Both the position numbers and the translations under genes were made by a program. A stretch of DNA of 64,000 nt. Origin: Chthoniobacterales bacterium. GTDB taxonomy: Bacteria; Verrucomicrobiota; Verrucomicrobiia; Chthoniobacterales; DASVRZ01. Below are positions 42,488 through 49,917 of this stretch, in pieces; position 1 is the stretch's first letter; every line of letters starts with the position of its first letter. Below the pieces are notes generated by a model, which was not told the origin of the DNA, did not search any database, and worked only from the letters and a program-made list of their open reading frames with translations. The stretch covers positions 50,570 through 114,569 of the forward strand of contig JBDSQB010000012.1 in the NCBI GenBank assembly GCA_039930045.1, in the 5' to 3' direction.

Positions 42488-43174
42488 TCACCGGTTTAAT
42501 TTAATGTCCTTAGAAAGCTGATCGCGGTAACCAACCTCTCTACGTATTTTTTGTAATGCCGTTTGAAGACGTTCAGGTAACACCAAAGTTTTGGGCGTCG
42601 CGTCTGGAAATGCATAAGCATAAACTGAATTACCTTCGCGAAAGGCAAGTGGTCGGTTAGTACTTACTTCCACCCAAGCCTCCCTTTTCACCCCTCCCTC
42701 CTTATCAAACAAATAGTGATAACTTGGACGCCCATCAAAATCGACCACGCCAATATAGTTTTCCTTTTTCAACCACTGGAAACCTGTAAATCCGGTAGGA
42801 ACAGTCAGGTTAAATCTGTTCCAATCCGGTTCGACCATGGTAGCAATTAACTGCCCGTCATCGGCTTGGTTCATTAGAATTGTCCCCTCCACATACCAAT
42901 ACTGAGTCGTGTGTTTATCCGAAAAAGTAACCTCCTCTAATTTTAACCGGCCGGTTTGGGTGGTGCGAACTTTGATAATCATATTAGAACTGCCAACTAT
43001 CCTAGGCTTCCCTTTTTTGAGCGCAGGCGTCTGAAGTTTAAATGACCATGTTGCATTGTCAGGCGTCAAAGCAACTAGCGGTGCCTTTGGCAAAGGCACG
43101 ACTACTGACTCCGGCATCGGTTTAGTAAACGCATTAACTGTCACTAACAACAATACGAACAGAGTTGTTTTCAT
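42488..43174 (-). CDS. Secreted protein of unknown function, paralogue of the next gene
   Basis: A 228-residue exported protein with signal peptide (MKTTLFVLLLVTVNAFT). The mature protein is beta-rich with W-x-x-K/V-x-L near residue 45, a G-K/R-L-K/R pattern, YW-Y-V/A-E/D strands and a C-terminal helical tail. It is a paralogue of the protein encoded just upstream: both share TGRLKLEEV/TGKLRRDRV, the WY segment, P-x-GF-x-G-x-x-W(L/I)K, a Y-H-Y motif and A-W-(V/I)-(D/E)V-x-T. I recognise no named family. The ATG at 43174 lies 2 bp from the upstream stop. The pair follows the pseudopilin cassette directly, so a linked envelope function is plausible. Confidence 0.6.
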   Translation of the reverse strand: MKTTLFVLLLVTVNAFTKPMPESVVVPLPKAPLVALTPDNATWSFKLQTPALKKGKPRIVGSSNMIIKVRTTQTGRLKLEEVTFSDKHTTQYWYVEGTILMNQADDGQLIATMVEPDWNRFNLTVPTGFTGFQWLKKENYIGVVDFDGRPSYHYLFDKEGGVKREAWVEVSTNRPLAFREGNSVYAYAFPDATPKTLVLPERLQTALQKIRREVGYRDQLSKDIKLNR

Positions 43175-43176
43175 CT

Positions 43177-43857
43177 TCAATGCCTCTTTCTAAGATCATT
43201 CTCCACCTGTTTTCGGTAAGCGCTGTCCTTCTCACAAATATCCAGTGTTTTTTGGTAAGGAAGGGGCAGGATCAATGGTTCTACTGGTGGTTCATTGAAT
43301 GTGTAACGATAAGGTGTGTTAGAAAATTTATACGCCAACGGCAGCTTGGTTTCCACGTCAATCCAAGCCTCGGTATTTCCATGCACGTAATGATAGTAAG
43401 GTCGTTTTTCTACTAAAACCACCTTGTCGTAATATTCGAGTTTTATCCATCCTGTGCCTGGAAAACCACGCGGAACACTGGGGCTGGGATCTTCGGTATC
43501 CAAGGGAATGCCACTTAAATCACTTGCTGCCACTTCTCCGTCATTTGATGGCCAAAGAAGTAATGTATCTGCATACCAATTTTCCACGGTCGTTCCGTCA
43601 GCCGCAGAAACTCGATCTCGTCTTAGTTTACCAGTTCTATTGGAATGAACTTTGGTGATTCGCTTATCCTGACGTGTGGTGGTGCCATCCTTCGGAGGAA
43701 GAAGTGGAGGAAGTTGCACGGTCACTGTCCAATCAGCTTTTTGCGGAACTGGGGCCACCAATGGCGGCGCGGGAGGTGGAATTTCCTCCAAGCTCTGTGC
43801 AGCTATGGACATGTTGGAAATTAACACAGCAATTAACGAGAATAATATATAACGCAT
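43177..43857 (-). CDS. Secreted protein of unknown function, cassette-linked
   Basis: A 226-residue exported protein with signal peptide (RYILFSLIAVLISNMSIAAQS) and a proline-rich start (EEIPPPAPPLVAPVP). It shares the strand pattern of its downstream paralogue, including RPYYHYVHGNTEAWIDVETKLP. It begins 11 bp after the stop of the cassette A gene and ends within 3 bp of the start of the paralogue, so it is very probably in the same transcript. No family is recognised and no enzymatic motif seen. Confidence 0.6.
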   Translation of the reverse strand: MRYILFSLIAVLISNMSIAAQSLEEIPPPAPPLVAPVPQKADWTVTVQLPPLLPPKDGTTTRQDKRITKVHSNRTGKLRRDRVSAADGTTVENWYADTLLLWPSNDGEVAASDLSGIPLDTEDPSPSVPRGFPGTGWIKLEYYDKVVLVEKRPYYHYVHGNTEAWIDVETKLPLAYKFSNTPYRYTFNEPPVEPLILPLPYQKTLDICEKDSAYRKQVENDLRKRH

Positions 43858-43868
43858 ATCAGAAAATT

Positions 43869-46800
43869 CTATTCCGAGACCGATTCCAGTTGTTGATCGA
43901 TAACTTCTCCGGTGAAACGGTCTATGGCCACATGGAGCCAGAAGCGGCGCTCGCCCTCAACGACAAACTTGTCGGGCAGCAACGAGCTACTGGCTGTTAC
44001 CCCGGAAGGATAGCGTCCCGCCTGAGCAATAACGTCAATTAGCAGATTCCATGTCCGAGTTTGTCCAACATCGGCTAATGCACGAATGATACTTTCGCGT
44101 TGAGGCTTGATCTGGTTATCCTCTGTGCCTGATATCGAAAGAGTCGGCAGTGCTGTAAACCTCGTATCTGCATCCGAAGGGGATCGAAAATTTTCCACAA
44201 AACTTGCCTTGTTGACAAGCGGTTTGGTGACGGTATTTGCGACTATCGCATCAGCAATAGTCTTCGAGTCAGCCGCTGAGATTGTCGCCTGTGGAAGGTC
44301 TGTTTTGATAGCGCCAGAGAGCACTGCACTGAGGACAGCAGCATTTCTGGTATTCAAGTTTACCCGCCCTGCTGATATTTTAGTATCGATATCGTTTACC
44401 GTAAACAGATCCAGCAACCCGGCGTCTGCGGTAGCTGGCGAAAACAGGTCCAGAGTACGCCAAGGGTAATCGCGGGCTACATAACCTAATTCGGCCACGT
44501 TCTTAAATAGGCGATTGAGGATCATCGGACGATCTTTCACCCGTGTCGTCGAAGTGGCATAGGGATCACCCGCCCAGTTGTTTGTTTTCGGAGGCACTGT
44601 ATAAAGTCCACTATCAGCTATACGCTGGACTCCATCTGGATCCTTGTAGGCAGCATATGAAGCAGAATTATCTAAAGGCCCAGGATTAGCTGGAACCAGC
44701 GGTGGGGACGGGGGGGGCGGTGTGTTATTGCGACTTAATGAAGCAGGACTCCATTTTGTTCCAAAAAGCTTTTGCACCACCTGTGATCCAACGCGTCCTT
44801 TATCTTGAGAAGCCGAATCTGTTGCTGCTGACCAAAGCGAACTATTGAGGTAGTTCATGGATTCGGGTGCGGCAAAAGAAATTTGATTCTGGGTGTAATT
44901 AAAGCGAAGTGAGCGAGGGTCTGTCGTTTCCCAGAAATTTTTTCGATAGTAACCACCAGGCAATCCGGGAGGTGGTTCAATTGGTTGTATTCCGAATACT
45001 CCTGCAGCACTTTCAATATGTCCGGCATTGAATCCAGGTCCTTTGGCAAACCAAGTTGCGGCCTGATTATTGATACCCGCATGGTAGTTATAAGGGATCC
45101 ATATTCCATTAGGATTTTGAAACTCCAACCAACAATTGAATGGGCTTGCTACATTGGTATTTACCGCAAACCAGAGATCTCCCCAGAAAACGGGACCTGG
45201 GCCTAATGGTGGGTCGAGAGGAAATAGGGATGGCTCCTCCACTCGCGCTGCGGCTTGTGTATCCGTAGGATCGAGGATGAAATCAGGGATCCTATATCCG
45301 GCATATCTTACACCTCCAATAGATGGTAATTCAGCCCACGTGAGACCCGCCGAAGTACTTGATCCAGGTGTTGGGCTCAGATCAGTCGGAAGCAATGCGT
45401 GCGGATCGGTAAAACCATTCACTCCGACTCCAGCAGCGGTGGAAAGATTAACGGTGGCATCCAAAGTTTTCACATAGCTGTATGGAAGAGGGGATGCGCT
45501 GAAAGGATTTCTCGCATAACCGGGAGTTTTTCTTCCGTAGTTATTAGCGACGGTGATGGATCCCTTTACCCTTAGCCGAATCGGTGGCCTGCTCGGTGCC
45601 GTTCCCGAAGGCGACTGATGAGGATTCCACAAGCCGAACATCAAATAACATTCCAGACTGGTCGGGGAATCGGCACCCGTCAGGCAATGAAACATATTCA
45701 GATATGGCAAATTCGCCACTCCACAAGCCTGCCAAGGCTGGCCGCTCTGGTCGAACTCAATGACAATGGGATAGCTGCTTGTTTGAGTTTGAGAAATGAT
45801 CGATGCACCAATTCGAAAAATGTGAAGCGGCTGCGAAGCTTCCTGAATTGTATTATAGTTAAAAATAATTATTGCCGGCGATGCACCGAGGGAATAATTC
45901 GCTTCCATGGCGAGCGAACCTGATAAAATACCCGCTTGAAGAAGTTCGAAAAAATTAGGCTCGCGAACTGTTGCTTCTGCGGCAATATCGGAAATCTTTT
46001 TAATAGTGGATTGCTCGCTGGTGCCACTAGCACCAACATACTTCCATATTCCAGTCGGTGCATTCCACAATAGCCCAAAACAGGCTTGGATGTTCGCCGC
46101 AGTCCCACCATTCTGGGGACCGCTTGGTCCTATCCAATTTAGACGGCCAAGAGGAAAGCGACGGCTAATGAAAGGAGTCCCTGCGGCTACGTTGTAAGTA
46201 TAAAGCGACCCGTCGTTATGATAGCTGGTAATTACCCCGGAGGCAGAGAACCTGATTCCCAGTAGGTTGCGATTGATCGAAGCGGGCTTGTCGGCGTCTG
46301 CCGCATAATCGATCGTGCTGCCGACCGGAGTTGTTGGCTTCCAGCTTGGTGCATTCAGCTCACGAGAAAAAGTACCGAGATACTGAAGGGCGGTTGCGCT
46401 GAATTGTGTCGAAATTCTATAATTGAGCAATTCTTGGCGGCTGAGGAATTTCTGGTCGGTGCGATTATTCCAAACGTTAGTACTGGCCCTTGTGAAGCCG
46501 GTTGCATCGGTGGTGACGGCCTTGAAATAATTGAGCGCGTTTGCCGGAGTCAAAGCGGTAAAACTCGCGAAGCTGCCCGTGGTCTGCATCGTCGCATAAT
46601 TCCGCCAGCCGATGAGATCATCCACAGCACCCGGTGAAAGTCCTACTTTCGTAAGATCGGCATAGGAGAGAACTCCTTTTCCTCCATATTGTCCAACACT
46701 GGAAGGCGAAGGATATCCCGCTACATTGACATCGAGCAAGCCACCCTCGTCGTAGATGGCGTATGCATAGCGACCGACAACACTCGGGGTGGGAGCCGTG

Positions 46801-47384
46801 ATAACTTGGGGGCCCTTGGTTGTCACAAACACCCAATCTGGCGCGGTGAACACTGTCACCGGTGTCGTTTGAGTGGGTGTCGCTCCTGCAACGCGTGGGA
46901 TGAGATAATGCGAATTCCAGCGAGCTGGGCTGACGGACCTTCCATTGACGGAGGGATTGGTCGCTGAGTTGACGGCCGAAGCGTGACTCGACACTCCAGG
47001 GGCGGGCATAGTGGCTGTCGCACTGCTGATACGGATAAGATTTGGAATCGGATCGACACCACTTGCCAAGGGAGGATTTCCGCTGCGCATCGGCAGTATG
47101 TTAGCGACTACTGTCGGACTGTAAGTTGTCACATTGCCAATGGTAGTCGCCGTCGATCCGTTGACGATTTCCTGTTTGAGATCGCCCACGATGATGTCAG
47201 TGGCACTCTTGGCAAATGCCTCCACCTTGGTTTGATTGAAGCTGCTATTGGATAGCTGGCGATCCGTCATGGAACGTGAAAAATACGCCACGATCAATCC
47301 GGTCAGCAGAACGATAAATGCCAGGATAATAATCAAGGCGACGCCACTGGATTTCTTAAACTGGCTGTGCTTAAACTTTGACAT
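43869..47384 (-). CDS. Verru_Chthon cassette protein A
   Basis: A 1171-residue protein with one N-terminal membrane anchor (KKSSGVALIIILAFIVLLTGLIVAYFSR, residues ~11-38) preceded by basic residues, then a very long periplasmic region rich in S, T, A, N, P and G. This matches the large cassette A component known from Verrucomicrobium and Chthoniobacter, where it occurs in many paralogous sets with proteins B, C and D. The anchor resembles those of PilX/GspK-type minor pseudopilins. A role in an envelope assembly related to type II secretion or type IV pili is inferred from the pilin-like partners; the true function is undescribed. It follows cassette C by 1 bp. Confidence 0.85.
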   Translation of the reverse strand: MSKFKHSQFKKSSGVALIIILAFIVLLTGLIVAYFSRSMTDRQLSNSSFNQTKVEAFAKSATDIIVGDLKQEIVNGSTATTIGNVTTYSPTVVANILPMRSGNPPLASGVDPIPNLIRISSATATMPAPGVSSHASAVNSATNPSVNGRSVSPARWNSHYLIPRVAGATPTQTTPVTVFTAPDWVFVTTKGPQVITAPTPSVVGRYAYAIYDEGGLLDVNVAGYPSPSSVGQYGGKGVLSYADLTKVGLSPGAVDDLIGWRNYATMQTTGSFASFTALTPANALNYFKAVTTDATGFTRASTNVWNNRTDQKFLSRQELLNYRISTQFSATALQYLGTFSRELNAPSWKPTTPVGSTIDYAADADKPASINRNLLGIRFSASGVITSYHNDGSLYTYNVAAGTPFISRRFPLGRLNWIGPSGPQNGGTAANIQACFGLLWNAPTGIWKYVGASGTSEQSTIKKISDIAAEATVREPNFFELLQAGILSGSLAMEANYSLGASPAIIIFNYNTIQEASQPLHIFRIGASIISQTQTSSYPIVIEFDQSGQPWQACGVANLPYLNMFHCLTGADSPTSLECYLMFGLWNPHQSPSGTAPSRPPIRLRVKGSITVANNYGRKTPGYARNPFSASPLPYSYVKTLDATVNLSTAAGVGVNGFTDPHALLPTDLSPTPGSSTSAGLTWAELPSIGGVRYAGYRIPDFILDPTDTQAAARVEEPSLFPLDPPLGPGPVFWGDLWFAVNTNVASPFNCWLEFQNPNGIWIPYNYHAGINNQAATWFAKGPGFNAGHIESAAGVFGIQPIEPPPGLPGGYYRKNFWETTDPRSLRFNYTQNQISFAAPESMNYLNSSLWSAATDSASQDKGRVGSQVVQKLFGTKWSPASLSRNNTPPPPSPPLVPANPGPLDNSASYAAYKDPDGVQRIADSGLYTVPPKTNNWAGDPYATSTTRVKDRPMILNRLFKNVAELGYVARDYPWRTLDLFSPATADAGLLDLFTVNDIDTKISAGRVNLNTRNAAVLSAVLSGAIKTDLPQATISAADSKTIADAIVANTVTKPLVNKASFVENFRSPSDADTRFTALPTLSISGTEDNQIKPQRESIIRALADVGQTRTWNLLIDVIAQAGRYPSGVTASSSLLPDKFVVEGERRFWLHVAIDRFTGEVIDQQLESVSE

Positions 47385-47385
47385 T

Positions 47386-48312
47386 TTAGGGATTGGGGGA
47401 GTCGAGGTAGAAGTATCGACCGTAAATTCGGATCGCTGACGATGTTACCCGCGGAAGACTACTTGCGTTGATTGCCGACTGCCATTGGCTTTCGAGATCC
47501 CCTGGCTTCATGCTATTTTTGAAATCATTCATCTGACCAGCCAATGTGCTTAGCTGTGTATCAGTAACCAGAACTCGACTTTGTGAATCCAGCACGGCAA
47601 TAACAACGCCTATTGCAGCGACATCCTGCAAGCCATTCACAGAAGTGTGATTCATGGGAAGGCGAGTATCCCATGGAGTATCACTCAAAATGGAAGGATT
47701 CGCTACATCCTGACCTTTTAGAACATAATAGTACTCGAATCGAAAAACTTGCGGCCCCGAAGTTTCGTAGTCTGGATCGCTATCCATGTTGGCCGCCTGC
47801 GGCCATGCTGGACTTGGGACAGTGGAGGGCATCGGACTGGGCAAAGGCGAGGGCAGTGGCGAGGCAATGGGTATTGGCAGAAATACAACTGGCACATCCG
47901 TGTTGGAAGCCGCGTTCCACAATAATCCCTTTCCTAAGCGCTCGATCCGATTGCTGCTCTTTTGAAGTCTATAAGCCACCAGAGACACTGGACTGGGTGA
48001 TCCCGTGGAATAGCCGCTAACTTCGCTATAAAACGCAATCTGATCATTCCCGCCTGTCTGGCTATTACTGGAAGGCCGCCCTTTCATATAATAGTCTACA
48101 TCACTTCGTCTAACCATGGAGCTGAAGTCGATGGCCATTCGGTCCAATAAAGCTCTGGCTTGGGCATCTGCGTCCATGTGCTTATTGCCCATTTTGGTGA
48201 CGGCATTGGCACTATTAAAAAGCTGCAATATGAGGACGAGCAACAAAGTTAGCACTGCCATGGAAACAAGCAGTTCAACCAAGGTGAATGCACGGTTAGT
48301 CTTGGGAGGCAT
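47386..48312 (-). CDS. Verru_Chthon cassette protein C (pseudopilin-like)
   Basis: A 308-residue protein with a prepilin N-terminus (PPKTNRAFTLVELLVSMAVL), that is, a short basic leader, the cleavage/methylation motif A/FTLVE and a hydrophobic helix. The rest is a long globular domain with a proline/serine-rich stretch (PIASPLPSPLPSPMPS). It matches the cassette C family of Verrucomicrobiota. It is expected to be processed by a prepilin peptidase and inserted like a minor pseudopilin of GspJ type. The ATG at 48312 gives the normal short leader; a TTG at 48348 is possible. Confidence 0.85.
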   Translation of the reverse strand: MPPKTNRAFTLVELLVSMAVLTLLLVLILQLFNSANAVTKMGNKHMDADAQARALLDRMAIDFSSMVRRSDVDYYMKGRPSSNSQTGGNDQIAFYSEVSGYSTGSPSPVSLVAYRLQKSSNRIERLGKGLLWNAASNTDVPVVFLPIPIASPLPSPLPSPMPSTVPSPAWPQAANMDSDPDYETSGPQVFRFEYYYVLKGQDVANPSILSDTPWDTRLPMNHTSVNGLQDVAAIGVVIAVLDSQSRVLVTDTQLSTLAGQMNDFKNSMKPGDLESQWQSAINASSLPRVTSSAIRIYGRYFYLDSPNP

Positions 48313-48358
48313 TCGGAAAACAGTTGGCTGGCGAAGTTTCAAACTCAATACGAGTTAC

Positions 48359-48844
48359 CTAGTTACGATCCAAAGCAGTGAAAGTCTCCACGGATCCAGC
48401 AGCGTTAGCAATGGACGCACTGGCGGGCCACGCAACTCTTATGGCTGCCATGGCAGCTGTTTTGGGGCCGGAACCGCTCGGCGGCGCAAGAAATGAAATG
48501 GACACCAAGTATCGGCCCGTACTGGCGCTGGCTACTTTCTGGCGTTCACTATTGAAGTAGAGTGTATTGCTTCCTGCAACACCCGAAGCAGGGATATCAA
48601 TGGCATACTGTTGAGAACTGACTGCGGTTCCACGAGGTAAGCTGGATGGAGTGGCTCTTAGATCGGAGATGACTGCTGATAAAATGCTATTAGCCGCCGT
48701 CTGTTCGATTGCCGCACGATTGCTATTTAAAGCGACGGGCAGCAATCCAAAAAGCGTAGTCAGACAAAAACCTGCCACTCCGAGTGCAAGGGTTACCTCG
48801 ATCAGTGTAAATCCGACTTTCTGATATTTGGCGAAGGTATTCAT
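48359..48844 (-). CDS. Verru_Chthon cassette protein B (pseudopilin-like)
   Basis: A 161-residue protein with prepilin motif VGFTLIEVTLALGVAGFCL after a 10-residue leader, matching cassette B. The small globular part has beta-rich features (IDIPASGVAGSNTLYFNSERQ, GRYLVSISFLAPPSG), resembling GspI-type minor pseudopilins. Its ATG overlaps the stop of the cassette D gene by ATGA, so the two are translationally coupled. Confidence 0.85.
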   Translation of the reverse strand: MNTFAKYQKVGFTLIEVTLALGVAGFCLTTLFGLLPVALNSNRAAIEQTAANSILSAVISDLRATPSSLPRGTAVSSQQYAIDIPASGVAGSNTLYFNSERQKVASASTGRYLVSISFLAPPSGSGPKTAAMAAIRVAWPASASIANAAGSVETFTALDRN

Positions 48845-49719
48845 CGTCTGTAGATTTTGGTATTGCCGGAGATACCCGTCAGTTGGATAACGGCGACGTT
48901 CTTAGTGGCTAGATCCGGCGCGTTGCCATGTGTCGGACGCAATCCTATTTCGGTAAGTGGGCGGAGGCTATATGTGCTATTGATACTAGCTTCTCCACGT
49001 GGATTAAACCGAATCGTCTTCCAAAAAGTATAGCCCTGGACAGTAAAAGGGTACTTTGTCGCGTTAGTGGAATGAGTGTCATCGCTATTGATTCGGTTTT
49101 GGTAATCAACGCTGTTGGCAGAACCATAAGTGTAAGGCAAATCGGGCCTTCCATCGAGAGTCACATTACTCCCTCCTGTTGGCGCGCCGACGTCAGTCAT
49201 GTGCACCTTTTCGATTTTGGCTATTCTTCCAAGTTGACCAATCAAAGAGGGCGTCAGTGGGATGGGATTCGTTGATGTTGCGTTGGAGTCCTGGCAATTG
49301 GTGGTTCCGTCCTTGGAATAGACGACCGCAACCACTACACGGCCCTTCCCAGTATATGGCGGCTTGGTGTTGGTCGCCAAAAGCGCCCCGGCGTCTTCTT
49401 CGTAAAACCCGATCCAAGTGTATGTGCTATTTGCGATCGCATAACTGCGTGCACTCTCTATGGCACCGGAGATGTCATACGCAGCCTTGGTGACATCCCC
49501 TGCCCCTCGCATTGCATTAAAGGCTGGAACTGCCAGCGCAATCATGGTGATCATGATTGCCACCACCGCCAGCAACTCCACTAAAGTGAATGCACTAGCT
49601 TTGGATGATTCGCCAATCTCGAGAACCTGATCAGCAGGAGCCGACAGGAAAAACGTCGAATAAATCGCACTTCCGCGCTTTGGGAAGCGTCGCAATAGAT
49701 TGGACGGTGGGTAATGCAT
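48841..49719 (-). CDS. Verru_Chthon cassette protein D (pseudopilin-like)
   Basis: A 292-residue protein with prepilin motif SAFTLVELLAVVAIMITMIALAVPAF starting near residue 43, an unusually long leader of over 40 residues, followed by a GspH-like domain (AYDISGAIESARSYAIANSTYTW) and a C-terminal region with a GEASINSTYSL strand. It matches cassette D of Verrucomicrobiota. It is the first gene of the cassette and of the long leftward series; a CTATAAGTAG element lies about 83 bp upstream. No ATG gives a shorter leader, so the long leader may be real. Confidence 0.85.
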   Translation of the reverse strand: MHYPPSNLLRRFPKRGSAIYSTFFLSAPADQVLEIGESSKASAFTLVELLAVVAIMITMIALAVPAFNAMRGAGDVTKAAYDISGAIESARSYAIANSTYTWIGFYEEDAGALLATNTKPPYTGKGRVVVAVVYSKDGTTNCQDSNATSTNPIPLTPSLIGQLGRIAKIEKVHMTDVGAPTGGSNVTLDGRPDLPYTYGSANSVDYQNRINSDDTHSTNATKYPFTVQGYTFWKTIRFNPRGEASINSTYSLRPLTEIGLRPTHGNAPDLATKNVAVIQLTGISGNTKIYRR

Positions 49720-49801
49720 GGTGGGGGGACACTGTTGTTAACATGTCTAACAACGCTACAATATTGTTCATTGTGCTCGCGTGTGCAAAGTGCGGAGTAT
49801 T

Positions 49802-49815
49802 CTACTTATAGCACG
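49802..49815 (-). promoter_or_regulatory. CTATAAGTAG promoter-like element of the pseudopilin cassette
   Basis: On the minus strand CGTGCTATAAGTAG, with TGC-TATAAG fitting an extended -10, about 83 bp before the cassette D start. Nearly identical elements occur at 57876, 53442 and 31069. Confidence 0.5.
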
Positions 49816-49862
49816 AAACCTTACAGGCGGCGACAAATGTTTGCTTCATGCTAACCCCTCTA

Positions 49863-49902
49863 AAACCAAAAAAGACGGCTCGATAAGCCGCCTTTTTGGT
49901 TT
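49863..49902. terminator. Bidirectional Rho-independent terminator
   Basis: AAACCAAAAAA-GACGGCT / AGCCGCC-TTTTTGGTTT with a short CGATA loop gives a GC stem flanked by A and T tracts on both sides. It lies just beyond the stop of the giant surface protein and ends its transcript before the cassette promoter. Confidence 0.88.
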
Positions 49903-49917
49903 GCGATTACTACGGCC

